Positions 1 through 8,940 of a stretch of DNA of 64,000 bases are shown in pieces. This DNA comes from Bacillota bacterium (GTDB taxonomy: Bacteria > Bacillota > Negativicutes > Sporomusales > UBA7701): contig JAEZJM010000027.1 of assembly GCA_023415775.1 (NCBI GenBank), positions 50,314 through 114,313 of the forward strand, written 5' to 3'. The notes under the pieces were generated by a model. That model had not been told where the DNA came from and ran no database searches. It saw nothing but the letters and a program-made list of their open reading frames with translations. Numbering within the stretch: the first letter of the stretch is position 1; each line of letters begins with the position of its first letter. The position numbers and the translations under genes are program-made.

Positions 1-123
1 GAGCAGCTTAAGTGGGTGGCTCTCGTCTACGGCGTCGCCATCGCCTACTACTTTATCTGGGGCAACAAGAATATCCGCCCGTTCGAGGAAGAATTCGGCG
101 TCCTGGACGAGCTGGACAAGTAA
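1..123 (+). CDS. C-terminal end of a membrane permease, possibly an ethanolamine permease (partial)
   Basis: An open frame enters from the left edge and ends at the TAA at 121-123, giving 40 residues. They begin with a hydrophobic stretch (WVALVYGVAIAYYFIWG) and end in a charged cytoplasmic-type tail (EEEFGVLDELDK). This layout, a last membrane helix plus short acidic tail, fits an APC-type or other secondary transporter. The gene stops 42 bp before the first eut shell gene, so an ethanolamine importer is the natural guess, but too little is visible to name the family. EutH is the alternative. Confidence 0.5.
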   Translation, partial: EQLKWVALVYGVAIAYYFIWGNKNIRPFEEEFGVLDELDK

Positions 124-165
124 CAAAAATAGGTCACGAATGAGAACCTGGAAGGAGAGACCAGC

Positions 166-498
166 ATGTCTGAAAGAGATGGGTTGATCGCATTAGGAAT
201 GGTCGAAACCAAAGGGGTGGTCGGCGCTATCGAAGCAGCCGACGCGATGGTCAAAGCGGCCAACGTAACCCTGATCGGCAAAGTTAAGGTGGGAGGAGCG
301 CTTGTCACCGTCATGGTCCGCGGCGACGTCGGCGCGGTCAAGGCGTCGGTCGACGCAGGCGCCGCGGCGGCATCGCGGGTCGGCGAGCTCATGAGCTGCC
401 ACGTTATTCCCCGTCCCCATTCCGACCTTGAGGCCATCCTGCCCGCGCTGAAAGCCGAAAAACCCGCTAAAGCCAAGACTGCCGAAGCGACCAAGTAA
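166..498 (+). CDS. eutM: BMC-domain hexameric shell protein, EutM/PduA type
   Basis: This is a 110-residue single-BMC-domain protein. It starts MSERDGLIALGMVETKGVVG and carries the family's KAANVTLIGK strand, the pore-side segment MVRGDVGAVKASVDAG and the C-terminal VIPRPHSDLE motif. Such proteins form hexamers that tile the facets of the microcompartment and let small substrates pass. An Ala/Lys-rich tail of about 18 residues follows the domain. A good ribosome site (ggaaggagag) precedes the ATG, and eutA starts 2 bp after the stop. It resembles the second shell gene at 6490, and the two probably co-assemble. The family call is certain; the division of labour between the paralogs is not visible. 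Confidence 0.95.
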   Translation: MSERDGLIALGMVETKGVVGAIEAADAMVKAANVTLIGKVKVGGALVTVMVRGDVGAVKASVDAGAAAASRVGELMSCHVIPRPHSDLEAILPALKAEKPAKAKTAEATK

Positions 499-500
499 TC

Positions 501-1925
501 ATGGGGAAGGAACTGACGCTGGTCAGCGTGGGGATAGACATCGGCACGACAACCACCCAGGTGGTGCTGTCGCGGCTGACGCTGGTCAATGTCATGCCCG
601 GCTCGCAGGTGCCGCGGATCGAGATCGTGAACAAGAGCGTTCTCTTTCTCGGCGAGGTGCACTTCACGCCGCTGCTTGACCGCAGCCGCGTCGACGGCGA
701 CGCCCTGCGCCGCATCGTCGCCCGCGAATACCAGGCCGCCGGCATCAATCCGGCCGATATCGACACCGGGGCGATAATTATCACCGGCGAGGCGGCCAAG
801 AAGGAAAACGCCGCCGACATCGTCCACGCGCTGGCCGAGTATGCAGGCGATTTCGTGGTGGCGACGGCGGGCCCCGATCTGGAGAGCCTGATAGCCGGAA
901 AGGGCTCGGGCGCCGAAGAACTATCGAAACGGACGCATTCCCGTATCGCTAATGTGGATATCGGCGGCGGCACGGCGAATATCGCCTTCTTTGACCGGGG
1001 GCGTTGCATTGGTACGGCCTGTGTCAATGTCGGCGGACGGTTGTTCGAAGTTGATCCCCTGTCCCGCCGCCTGACCTATATCGCTCCACCGGCCCAGAAG
1101 GTGGCGGACGCGCTAGGGAGGCGGGAGGGCAAGCCGCTCTTTCCGGCGGCGTCGGCCGAGGAGGAATTGCGGCGGATACGTCAGTGTCTCCGCTATATGG
1201 TGGGCTGTGTTGACAAGGTGCTGTTCAACGAACAGCTGGATAAAGAAGAAGAACAGTTGGTGATGAGCCGCGATCTGCCGGATATGAAACTCGACGGCAT
1301 CGTCTTCTCCGGCGGCGTGGCCCGCTATATCTACCAGCCAGGTCAGCGCGAATGGTGGGTGCACGGCGATGTCGGCCCGCTGCTGGCAGAGGAATTCGTC
1401 GCCGGGCGGGCTTATCGGACGCTGAAAGTGGTGCAGGGCAAGGAAACGCTCCATGCAACCGTAATCGGCGCCGGCGCCCATACCGTCAATGTTTCCGGCT
1501 CCACCGTGACGGTGAGCCAACAGTCCCTGCCGCTGCGCAATTTGCCGGCCGTCTATCCCGACCTGCGGCCGGACGGCACCTTTACCTGGCTGCAGGCAGT
1601 CCGTAACTTCACCGATTCTCTCTACCGGACGGTGGCGCTGATCGTGCCGCCCCTGATGGATACCGATTTTACCACGATAACCGCCTTGGCGGCCAGCCTG
1701 GCGAATGAACTCAAAGAGATCAAAGGCACGCCCAAAGTGGTCGTCGCTCAGCAGGATATCGCCAAGGTGCTGGGACAGTGCCTCAAAAGGCAGCTGGCGG
1801 ACGAAGAACTGGTATGCCTGGACGGGGTTCAGCTCCGGGCCGGCGATTTCCTCGATATCGCCAAGCCGCTTCCCCACGAGGAGGCGGTACCGGTGATCGT
1901 GAAAACACTGGTGTTTGCGCGTTAG
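501..1925 (+). CDS. eutA: Ethanolamine ammonia-lyase reactivating factor EutA
   Basis: EutA is an ASKHA-fold ATPase that releases damaged cobalamin from ethanolamine ammonia-lyase so that fresh adenosylcobalamin can bind. The 474-residue product has the phosphate-1 loop VGIDIGTTTTQVVLS near residues 10-24 and a second nucleotide-binding motif NVDIGGGTANIAFF near residue 150, as in EutA/DdrA-type reactivases. Its length matches the family. It begins 2 bp after eutM and is followed by eutB, its target enzyme. The start ATG lies just after the eutM stop, so translation is probably coupled. Confidence 0.94.
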   Translation: MGKELTLVSVGIDIGTTTTQVVLSRLTLVNVMPGSQVPRIEIVNKSVLFLGEVHFTPLLDRSRVDGDALRRIVAREYQAAGINPADIDTGAIIITGEAAKKENAADIVHALAEYAGDFVVATAGPDLESLIAGKGSGAEELSKRTHSRIANVDIGGGTANIAFFDRGRCIGTACVNVGGRLFEVDPLSRRLTYIAPPAQKVADALGRREGKPLFPAASAEEELRRIRQCLRYMVGCVDKVLFNEQLDKEEEQLVMSRDLPDMKLDGIVFSGGVARYIYQPGQREWWVHGDVGPLLAEEFVAGRAYRTLKVVQGKETLHATVIGAGAHTVNVSGSTVTVSQQSLPLRNLPAVYPDLRPDGTFTWLQAVRNFTDSLYRTVALIVPPLMDTDFTTITALAASLANELKEIKGTPKVVVAQQDIAKVLGQCLKRQLADEELVCLDGVQLRAGDFLDIAKPLPHEEAVPVIVKTLVFAR

Positions 1926-1987
1926 CGCAAGTTGACCGCAAATGGCATGCACTGCCCGACACGGCAGAGCGAAGGGTTGTGAAACAC

Positions 1988-3352
1988 GTGAAGTTAAAGA
2001 CACGGCTCTTTGGCACGACTTTCTGCTTCAAAGATGTCAAAGAGGTCTTGGCGAAAGCCAATGAGATTAAATCAGGCGATATCCTGGCCGGCATCGCCGC
2101 CGAAAACGCCGCCGAGCGGATCGCGGCCAAGAGGGTGCTTTCGGAGCTCACTCTCGAAGACTTGCGGAACAACCCGGTGGTGCCGCTGGAAGAGGACGAG
2201 GTTTCCCGCATTATCGACAGCGACGTGAACGAGGCCATCTACCGGTCGGTGAAGAACTGGTCGGTCGCCGAGCTGCGGGAATACATACTGCGCACGGACA
2301 CGGGCAACGACGCCCTTCAGCGCCTGAGCCGTGGTCTCACCTCCGAGATGGTGGCCGCCGTGGCCAAGCTGATGAGCAACCTCGATCTGATGCTAGGGGC
2401 CGCGAAAATCAAGAACCTGGCCCACTGCAACACTACTATCGGCCTGCCCGGCAGGCTGGCGGTCAGGTTGCAGCCAAACCATCCCACCGACAACGTCGAC
2501 GGCATCCTCGCAAGCACCCGGGAGGGCCTCTCCTACGGGATAGGCGACGCGGTCATCGGTCTCAACCCGGTGGACGACACACTGCCGGCGGTAATACGCA
2601 GCCTGGAGACCCTCTGCCAGTTCGTCGAGGAATGGCAGATTCCCACGCAGGTATGCGTGCTGGCCCATATCACCACCCAGCTTAAGGCGTTGCAGAAGGG
2701 CGCTCCCATTCATCTCGTCTTCCAGTCGATCGCCGGGACGGAGGCCGGCAACAAGGCGTTTGGCATCAGCGCCGCCATCCTCGGCGAGGCCAACGCCGCC
2801 GCCCTCAAGGAAGGCCGGGCCACCGGCCCCAACGTTATGTATTTTGAAACAGGCCAGGGGTCGGAACTGTCGGCCGAGGCCCATCACGGCGCCGATCAGG
2901 TGACGCTTGAGGCGCGCTGCTACGGCTTGGCCCGCCACTACCGGCCGTTCCTGGTCAACACCGTCGTCGGCTTCATCGGGCCCGAGTATCTATACGACAC
3001 CAGGCAGGTGACCAGGGCGGGGCTGGAGGACCACTTCATGGGCAAGCTCACCGGCCTGCCGATGGGGGTAGACGCTTGTTACACCAACCATATGAAGGCC
3101 GACCAGAACGATATCGAGAACCTGGCGACACTGTTGACCGCCGCCGGCTGCACCTATTTCATGGGCATCCCCATGGGCGACGACGTCATGCTCAATTACC
3201 AGTGCACCAGTTTCCACGATATTGCTACCTTGCGTGAGATGTTCGGCCTCAGGCCGCTGCCCGAGTTCGAGGTCTGGTTGGAAAAAATGGGGATATACGA
3301 GAATGGCAAGCTGACAGCCCGTGCCGGCGATGCCACCATCTTTACGCGATAG
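1988..3352 (+). CDS. eutB: Ethanolamine ammonia-lyase large subunit
   Basis: This is the catalytic TIM-barrel subunit of the adenosylcobalamin-dependent lyase that converts ethanolamine to acetaldehyde and ammonia. The frame stays open far upstream, inside eutA, but homologs begin MKLKT-LFG. The GTG at 1988 gives VKLKTRLFGTTFCFKDVKEV and a 454-residue product, the usual length. A GTG at 1979 is possible but sits too close to the gaaggg ribosome site at 1971-1976. Conserved segments seen include EVLAKANEIKSGD, the GLNPVDD substrate-region motif and YFMGIPMGDDVMLNYQ near the C-terminus. The gap after eutA is 62 bp. Confidence 0.96.
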   Translation: MKLKTRLFGTTFCFKDVKEVLAKANEIKSGDILAGIAAENAAERIAAKRVLSELTLEDLRNNPVVPLEEDEVSRIIDSDVNEAIYRSVKNWSVAELREYILRTDTGNDALQRLSRGLTSEMVAAVAKLMSNLDLMLGAAKIKNLAHCNTTIGLPGRLAVRLQPNHPTDNVDGILASTREGLSYGIGDAVIGLNPVDDTLPAVIRSLETLCQFVEEWQIPTQVCVLAHITTQLKALQKGAPIHLVFQSIAGTEAGNKAFGISAAILGEANAAALKEGRATGPNVMYFETGQGSELSAEAHHGADQVTLEARCYGLARHYRPFLVNTVVGFIGPEYLYDTRQVTRAGLEDHFMGKLTGLPMGVDACYTNHMKADQNDIENLATLLTAAGCTYFMGIPMGDDVMLNYQCTSFHDIATLREMFGLRPLPEFEVWLEKMGIYENGKLTARAGDATIFTR

Positions 3353-3363
3353 GGGGGATGGCT

Positions 3364-4239
3364 ATGGCGCTGGAAGACAATATCCGCACAGTTGTTGAAC
3401 AAGTACTGGCCGAAATGGCCAAAAGGGACCCGGCCGCCGGGGCGGGGTCGGCATTAACCGCTTGTCCGGCCGCCGGCGACGATGTTAACGCCGACGATCT
3501 AGCCAAGGTCGATCTGCAGCGGTACCTGCAGGTGCCTGACCCGCTAAACCGGGCGCTCTACGAAGAGATGAAGCTGGTGACCCCCGCCCGCATCGGCGTC
3601 TGGCGGTGCGGCCCCCGGCCGCTGACCGATACCTGGCTCAGGTTCCGGGCCGACCATGCCATCGCCCAGGACTCGGTGCTGGGCGAAGTGCCGGAGGATT
3701 TCCCGGCCAAGTTCGATATGGTCTCCGTCCGCACGATGTGCGGCGATAAGGACGAGTACCTTACAAGGCCTGATCTGGGAAGAAAGCTGGACGACGAAAG
3801 TCTCGGCCTCATCCGTCAGAAGTGCCGCCAAGGGGCGAAGGTCCAGGTCATCGTCGCCGACGGTCTTTCGAGCAAGGCGGTCGAGGCCAATGTCGCCAAC
3901 CTGCTGCCCGCCATGCTGCAAGGTCTCGAAGGGATGGGCATCCAGATCGGCACGACCATCTTCGTGAAACATGCCCGGGTCGCGGTAATGGATGTCATCG
4001 GCGAGGAACTCAAACCCGAGGCGGCGATCGTGCTGATCGGCGAGCGGCCCGGTCTGGGTACGGCCGAGAGCATGAGCGCCTATATGGGCTACAATCCGCG
4101 GGTCGGCATGGTGGAGAGCGAGCGCACGGTTATCAGCAACATCCACAAGGGCGGCTTGCCGGCGGCCGAGGCGGGAGCCCACCTGGCGACAATGCTGAAA
4201 CGCATCCTTGATGCCAAGGCATCAGGGGTAAACATATGA
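3364..4239 (+). CDS. eutC: Ethanolamine ammonia-lyase small subunit
   Basis: EutC is the small subunit that, with EutB, holds adenosylcobalamin. The ATG at 3364 is preferred because agggggg at 3351-3357 gives a 6-bp spacing; the ATG at 3358 directly abuts that sequence. The product is about 291 residues. Residues 1-18 (MALEDNIRTVVEQVLAEM) are predicted to form an amphipathic helix, followed by an Ala/Gly/Pro-rich linker to about residue 45. This is the usual layout of a microcompartment-targeting extension. The conserved core has RADHAIAQDSV and an IVLIGERPGLGTAESMSAYM segment. The helix resembles the C-terminus of EutE in this operon. Confidence 0.95.
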   Translation: MALEDNIRTVVEQVLAEMAKRDPAAGAGSALTACPAAGDDVNADDLAKVDLQRYLQVPDPLNRALYEEMKLVTPARIGVWRCGPRPLTDTWLRFRADHAIAQDSVLGEVPEDFPAKFDMVSVRTMCGDKDEYLTRPDLGRKLDDESLGLIRQKCRQGAKVQVIVADGLSSKAVEANVANLLPAMLQGLEGMGIQIGTTIFVKHARVAVMDVIGEELKPEAAIVLIGERPGLGTAESMSAYMGYNPRVGMVESERTVISNIHKGGLPAAEAGAHLATMLKRILDAKASGVNI

Positions 4240-4275
4240 CAAGCGATTTTCCGGTTGTAAAAAGGAGGGAACGAC

Positions 4276-4923
4276 GTGATCGAACCGATTAAGCCGCAGG
4301 TTCTGGCGGTTAGGCTGATCCCCAATGTGGCGGCCGATCTGTCCGCCAAGTTGGGTCTGCAGCCGCAGCAACGGTCTATCGGCATGATTACCTGCACTAT
4401 CGACGACGCCACCTATACCGCGCTTGACGAAGCGACCAAGAAGGCCGAGGTCGAGGTCGTCTACGCCAAGAGCTTTTATGCCGGCGCCGCCCATGCTTCC
4501 GGGCCGCGGTCGGGCGAGATTCTGGGCATTCTTGCCGGGCCTACGCCGGCCGAGGTGCGGGCCGGAATCGACGCCTGCGTCGACCATCTGGAGAACGAGG
4601 CGTTCTTCTATACCTGTGATGGCGGCCAGACGGCCTGGTTTCCCCACACCATTTCCCGCACCGGCAGTTACCTTTCCAAGATCGCCGGCATCCCCGAGGG
4701 CGATCCGCTGGCCTATCTTATCGCCCCGCCGCTGGAGGCGATGTACGGCATCGACGCCGCCCTTAAAGCGGCCGAAGTCAGTCTGCAGGTCTTCTACGGG
4801 CCGCCGACCGAAACAAACTTCGGCGGCGCGCTCCTTACCGGAACCCAGAGCGCCTGCCGGGCCGCCTGCGAGGCTTTCCAGCGCGCGGTTGTCGACGTGG
4901 TCAACAGCGCGCTCAAGTTCTAG
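4276..4923 (+). CDS. eutL: Tandem-BMC trimeric shell protein EutL
   Basis: EutL forms pseudohexameric trimers with a gated central pore in the microcompartment shell. The 215-residue product matches EutL in length and in motifs such as LGLITCTIDD-like (GMITCTIDDATYTALDEATKKAEVEVVYAKSFYAG, in part), FFYTCDGGQTAWFPHTISRTGSYLS and a C-terminal YGPPTETNFGGALLTG. The start is GTG at 4276, placed 7 bp after a strong aaaggaggg. It lies between eutC and eutE, the normal order in Firmicutes. Confidence 0.95.
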   Translation: MIEPIKPQVLAVRLIPNVAADLSAKLGLQPQQRSIGMITCTIDDATYTALDEATKKAEVEVVYAKSFYAGAAHASGPRSGEILGILAGPTPAEVRAGIDACVDHLENEAFFYTCDGGQTAWFPHTISRTGSYLSKIAGIPEGDPLAYLIAPPLEAMYGIDAALKAAEVSLQVFYGPPTETNFGGALLTGTQSACRAACEAFQRAVVDVVNSALKF

Positions 4924-4941
4924 GAAGCGAGGCGGTTTTCA

Positions 4942-6429
4942 ATGGATCTCGACCGTGACCTGGCTTCCGTCCAGGAGGCGCGCAACCTCCTCCGGCAGGC
5001 CAAAAAGGCCCAGGAAGAGCTGAAAAATTTCACCCAGGCCCAAGTGGACGCTATTGCGGATGCCATGCGGGCGGCCGGCGAAGCCGAGGCTTGCAGGCTG
5101 GCCGCCATGGCTGTGAGCGAAACGGGCATGGGCAGATACGAAGACAAGTGTTTCAAGAATTTCTTCGCCGCCCGCCATGTGTACGATTATATCAAGGACA
5201 TGAAGACGGTCGGCATAGTCCGCAAGGACGAGGCGAGCAAAACGTGGGAGATCGCCGAGCCGGTAGGGGTGATTGCCGGCATCGTACCGACGACCAACCC
5301 GACCTCGACAGTTATCTATAAGGCGATGATCGCCCTCAAGTCCCGCAACGCCATCGTATTTTCCCCGCACCCCTCAGCGGTGCGCTGCACCGGCGAAGCC
5401 GCCCGCGTCATGCATCAGGCGGCGGTGGCGGCCGGAGCGCCCGCAGGCGTGGTCGGCTGCCTGAGCGCCGTATCTCTGGACGCCACTCAGGAACTCATGA
5501 AAAATCCCGTCACGGCTGTCATCCTCGCGACCGGCGGCAGCGCCCTGGTCAGGGCCGCATACAGCAGCGGCAAACCCGCCCTGGGAGTAGGACCGGGCAA
5601 TGTGCCGGCCTTCGTCGAGCGGTCTGCCGACCTTGCCAAAGCGGCGGAGTTCATCGTCGCCGGCAAAACTTTTGATAACGGTACCATCTGCGCGTCCGAG
5701 CAGGCGGTGGTGGCGGAAGACTGCATCGCTGATGAGCTGATGACCCAATTGCGCCGCCAGGGGGCTCATTTTCTCGAACCCGACGAGGTGGCCAAGGTGA
5801 CGAAGGTGGTCATGCTGCCCAATCACGCTGTCAACCCCAAGGTGGTCGGCAAAGACCCCCAGTTCATCGCCCAGCTGGCCGGCATCAACGTACCGGCCCA
5901 TGCAAGATGTCTGGTGGCTCCGCTGGGCGGCGTGGGTGCGCAGTGGCCCCTGTCGTACGAGAAACTGACCACCGTTCTGGCTTTTTACCGCGTCAAGGAT
6001 TGGCACGAGGGCTGCGAACGCTGCATCCAGCTGCTTGAACTCGGCGGCATCGGTCACAGCCTGGCCATTCACAGCAATAATCAGTTGGTCATCGAGGAGT
6101 TCGCCCTTAAGAAACCGATTTTCCGCATCCTTGTCAACACGCCGGCTGCCTTGGGCGGTGTCGGCGCAACCACCGGGCTGGCGCCGTCTTTCACCCTCGG
6201 CTGCGGCACCTGGGGCGGCTCAAGCGTATCGGAGAATGTTACCCCCATGCACCTCATCAACACCAAACGGGTCGCCTGGCACACTGGCATGCCGACCGGC
6301 CCCGCGGTCCAGCCGCTCGCGGCCGCCTCGGCAGCCGCTCCGGCGAGCCCGGCGGGCGCGCCGGCCATCGACCCCCGCCTGGTTGACTCGGTCGTCGAAC
6401 AGGTGCTTAAAGCGCTCAAAGGCGCGTAG
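4942..6429 (+). CDS. eutE: CoA-acylating acetaldehyde dehydrogenase EutE
   Basis: EutE oxidises acetaldehyde with NAD+ and CoA to acetyl-CoA inside the microcompartment. The 495-residue protein has an aldehyde-dehydrogenase fold with the catalytic cysteine at about residue 250 (FDNGTICASEQ) and a cofactor segment GIVPTTNPTST. After the catalytic core comes an Ala/Pro-rich linker (residues about 455-475), then a final helix IDPRLVDSVVEQVLKALKGA, a typical encapsulation peptide. No EutG-type alcohol dehydrogenase is in the window. The NADH made here may therefore be reoxidised by the PduS-like protein downstream or outside the shell. Confidence 0.96.
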   Translation: MDLDRDLASVQEARNLLRQAKKAQEELKNFTQAQVDAIADAMRAAGEAEACRLAAMAVSETGMGRYEDKCFKNFFAARHVYDYIKDMKTVGIVRKDEASKTWEIAEPVGVIAGIVPTTNPTSTVIYKAMIALKSRNAIVFSPHPSAVRCTGEAARVMHQAAVAAGAPAGVVGCLSAVSLDATQELMKNPVTAVILATGGSALVRAAYSSGKPALGVGPGNVPAFVERSADLAKAAEFIVAGKTFDNGTICASEQAVVAEDCIADELMTQLRRQGAHFLEPDEVAKVTKVVMLPNHAVNPKVVGKDPQFIAQLAGINVPAHARCLVAPLGGVGAQWPLSYEKLTTVLAFYRVKDWHEGCERCIQLLELGGIGHSLAIHSNNQLVIEEFALKKPIFRILVNTPAALGGVGATTGLAPSFTLGCGTWGGSSVSENVTPMHLINTKRVAWHTGMPTGPAVQPLAAASAAAPASPAGAPAIDPRLVDSVVEQVLKALKGA

Positions 6430-6489
6430 CGAGCCGCCGCGAGACGGCACGCCCGCGCAAAGCCGATAAGTATTAAGGAGGAAAGAAAA

Positions 6490-6801
6490 ATGGCAGTGGA
6501 ACGCAGTGTAATAGCTTTGGGCATGATCGAAACCAGAGGACTGATACCGGCTATCGAGGCGGCCGATCAGATGTTGAAGGCAGCCAACGTGACGCTGTGC
6601 GGCAAGGAACACGTCTCCGGCGGTCTGGTGGCCGTGATGGTGCGCGGCGATGTCGGCGCGGTCAAGGCGTCGGTCGACGCGGGCTCCGCCGCCGCCCAGC
6701 GGGTGGGCGAGCTGATCAGCGTGCATGTGATCCCCCGCCCGCACGGCGATGTCGAGTACATTTTGCCTGTAGGCGACAACAAGGCGTTCGGGGAGAAATA
6801 A
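6490..6801 (+). CDS. Second BMC-domain shell protein, EutM/PduA type
   Basis: This 103-residue single-BMC protein is a paralog of the one at 166. It shares ALGMIETRGLIPAIEAADQ, the pore region MVRGDVGAVKASVDAG and VIPRPHGDVE, but lacks the Ala/Lys-rich tail. A strong ribosome site (aaggagg) lies 9-10 bp upstream. It sits after eutE, where Firmicutes eut operons commonly have a second hexameric shell gene (often also called eutM, or eutK where extended). It probably forms mixed facets with the first paralog. Confidence 0.94.
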   Translation: MAVERSVIALGMIETRGLIPAIEAADQMLKAANVTLCGKEHVSGGLVAVMVRGDVGAVKASVDAGSAAAQRVGELISVHVIPRPHGDVEYILPVGDNKAFGEK

Positions 6802-6846
6802 CGCCCCCGCTTACAGGCTATCCGGCCGCGAAAGGGGAGGAAGCCT

Positions 6847-8151
6847 GTGATAATTACCGAGGCGGAACTTAGAGCGCATTGGCATAAAGACAGGTGCGCC
6901 CTGATAACCGTGCCCCCTGGCAGCCTGCTTACTCCGTCGGCCCGCGATTTCCTGCGGGCCCACGGTATCCGGGTAGCCGTCGAGGGCGAGGGTATGCTGG
7001 ATTTAAACCGCCGGATAATGGCGACCGCCAGCCCGGCGGCTAAGGGGACTTCACCGGCCGGCCGCGGCGGAAAACCCGAACATATGACCCACCTGCGCGG
7101 CAGCCGGCTGGTGCCCAAGACTCACCCGGTCATCGCCTGGCGCGGCCAGATGGATCTTTTCGACTGCCAACTCGTCGAAACGCAAGCCACGCTGGCGGCT
7201 GTCGGCGAGGAAGAGCTGGCGAAGCGATTGGAGGAAGTGGTGTTGTTCGCCCAGCGGCTTATGGCCGCCGAGGTGCGCGAGGAGCCTTTCCCGTTCGGCG
7301 CCCTCTGCGACTGGGCGGCGGACGAGATCAGGGAGATGTCCCACCACCCAGACCGCTATTTCGGCATCGGCCACACCGCTATGAGCTACCTGGACGGGAT
7401 GCCGGTGGCGCTGCTGAACGGCCTGCGGGCCAAAGCGCGCGAAGTCGAGCTTTACGCTAACCGGGCCTTTGCCGGCGAGAACGGTGAGTGCCTGCGTCCC
7501 GACCTTATCCTGGCTCTCAACCGGCTCTCAAGCCTCTTTTATGTCCTCGTCTGCCAGCGGCGGGCGGGGCTACAGAGAGAAAAGCGGCTGCCTGTAGGCA
7601 TATCGGGCCGCCACCTCCATCTCTCCCGGCCTCACCTCGACAGCTTGTTTGGGCGAGGGTACGAACTCAGCAAGCTTAAAGACCTGTCCCAGCCCGGCCA
7701 GTTCGCCGCCCAGGAGACGGTAAGACTCGTCGGGCCGAAAGGGAAAATAGATAAAGTCCGCATCCTCGGACCGGTGCGCGGCGACACCCAGGTGGAGATC
7801 AGCGCCACCGATTCCTTTCAGCTCGGCGTCAAGCCGGCGGTACGGGATTCGGGGCAGCTCGACGGTTCGGCGGCGCTCAGGCTGGAGGGTCCGGCCGGCG
7901 CGGTCGAACTCGACCGCGGCGTCATCGTGGCCGCCAGACATATCCATCTCCATCCCGACCAGGCCGCGGCGTGGCAACTGCGCGACGGCCAGCGGGTGAA
8001 GGTGCGGCTCGACAGCGAGCGCCCGGCAACCTTTGCCGACGTCCTCGTGAGGGTCAGCCCCCAATACCGGGGCGAACTCCATCTGGACACCGATGAAGCC
8101 AACGCCGCTCTGGCGACAGGCGATACGCAAGCGATTATCGTGGGGGTGTAG
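6847..8151 (+). CDS. Fused cobalamin adenosyltransferase (EutT) and phosphotransacylase (PduL/EutD)
   Basis: One uninterrupted 434-residue frame carries two enzymes. Residues 1-240 match EutT, which makes adenosylcobalamin for EutBC: an N-terminal LLTPSARDFLRAHGIRV module, MTHLRGSRLVPKTHP, SHHPDRYFG near 165-173 and LRPDLILALNRLSSLFYVL near 216-234. The CCxxC metal site of the Salmonella enzyme is absent, as in the metal-independent EutT class described for Listeria. Residues 246-434 match PduL, which turns acetyl-CoA into acetyl phosphate: HLHLS at 256-260, KDLSQPGQFAAQETV, RHIHLHP at 364-370 and ELHLDTDEANAA near 410, supplying the zinc-ligand histidines. No stop, frameshift or start site is visible at the junction. 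The two genes are often neighbours in other eut operons, so a fusion is plausible. Confidence 0.9.
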   Translation: MIITEAELRAHWHKDRCALITVPPGSLLTPSARDFLRAHGIRVAVEGEGMLDLNRRIMATASPAAKGTSPAGRGGKPEHMTHLRGSRLVPKTHPVIAWRGQMDLFDCQLVETQATLAAVGEEELAKRLEEVVLFAQRLMAAEVREEPFPFGALCDWAADEIREMSHHPDRYFGIGHTAMSYLDGMPVALLNGLRAKAREVELYANRAFAGENGECLRPDLILALNRLSSLFYVLVCQRRAGLQREKRLPVGISGRHLHLSRPHLDSLFGRGYELSKLKDLSQPGQFAAQETVRLVGPKGKIDKVRILGPVRGDTQVEISATDSFQLGVKPAVRDSGQLDGSAALRLEGPAGAVELDRGVIVAARHIHLHPDQAAAWQLRDGQRVKVRLDSERPATFADVLVRVSPQYRGELHLDTDEANAALATGDTQAIIVGV

Positions 8152-8154
8152 CCG

Positions 8155-8940
8155 GTGAACGAATCGTTGCTCAGGGAAATAATCATCCGCGTTCTGGCCG
8201 ACCCCCAGTTTCAGCCGCTGCTGGCTACTGCCGGGAATCCGGCGGCCAGAGAGGAGTGTCTTATCGTCGTCGAGAATCGGGAAGGCATGCAGGCTGTTGC
8301 AGGGCTGCAGCAGCGGTGGGGCCTGGAATATTCGCTCCGCCTGTGCGTGGCCGGGCCGCTAAGCGTGCCTGACGCCATCCTGCCGCAGGTCGCCTGGGAC
8401 CAGGCCATGGCGTCGACCGCCTGGGCGCGGGTTTTCATCCCGTGCTGCACCGGCCGCCAGCTTGCCAATATCGCCAACGGCGTGAGCCAGGACAAGATTT
8501 CCGAATTGGCCGGCTGGGCGGTGCTGCTGGGCATTCCTGTCGAGATCGGCCGGGTCGACTACGGGTTCACCGAGAAAACGCCGGCAGCGTATAAAACGCT
8601 GCTGACCGATTATGCACGCCAGGTGGCGGCTTACGGCATTACGGTGGGCGATGGCCAACCGGCCCCGGTCGTGGTATCCCCGGCGCCAGTGGCGGCCGCG
8701 CCGGCCGCCGAGATGCCGTGGACCGCGGGCGAGCCGGTGGGCGCCAGGGCGCCCAAGGCGCCGGACATGCGCCCGACCATCCCCTTCGACGGACGGCTGC
8801 TGGCGGAGAAAGACGCCATCCTGCTGCCGAAGCATGCCGTGCTCCTCATCGCCGCGTCTACTGTGCTGACTCCTTCCGCCCTGGATATCCTCAAGAAGCA
8901 AAAAATCGAAGTATATCGGCAAGGGGTGAGGTTCCTGTGA
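8155..8940 (+). CDS. Eut operon conserved protein of unknown function (eut_hyp family)
   Basis: This is a 261-residue protein found in the position that Gram-positive eut operons give to an uncharacterised 'ethanolamine utilization protein'; from memory it fits TIGR02536. The N-terminus (NESLLREIIIRVL) is an amphipathic helix like the targeting helices of EutC and EutE. The middle resembles a flavoprotein-like Rossmann domain with PCCTGRQLANIANGV. An Ala/Pro linker (about 180-205) leads to a C-terminal module PKHAVLLIAASTVLTPSALDILKKQKIEV that recurs in the EutT fusion and in EutQ. It starts at GTG 8155, 3 bp after the previous stop, and overlaps eutN by 4 bp. The biochemical role is unknown. 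Confidence 0.75.
   Translation: MNESLLREIIIRVLADPQFQPLLATAGNPAAREECLIVVENREGMQAVAGLQQRWGLEYSLRLCVAGPLSVPDAILPQVAWDQAMASTAWARVFIPCCTGRQLANIANGVSQDKISELAGWAVLLGIPVEIGRVDYGFTEKTPAAYKTLLTDYARQVAAYGITVGDGQPAPVVVSPAPVAAAPAAEMPWTAGEPVGARAPKAPDMRPTIPFDGRLLAEKDAILLPKHAVLLIAASTVLTPSALDILKKQKIEVYRQGVRFL

Noticed and set aside
1778..1987. Upstream extension of eutB into eutA
   Set aside because: The extra 70 residues lack homology and overlap eutA; the family start is at 1988.
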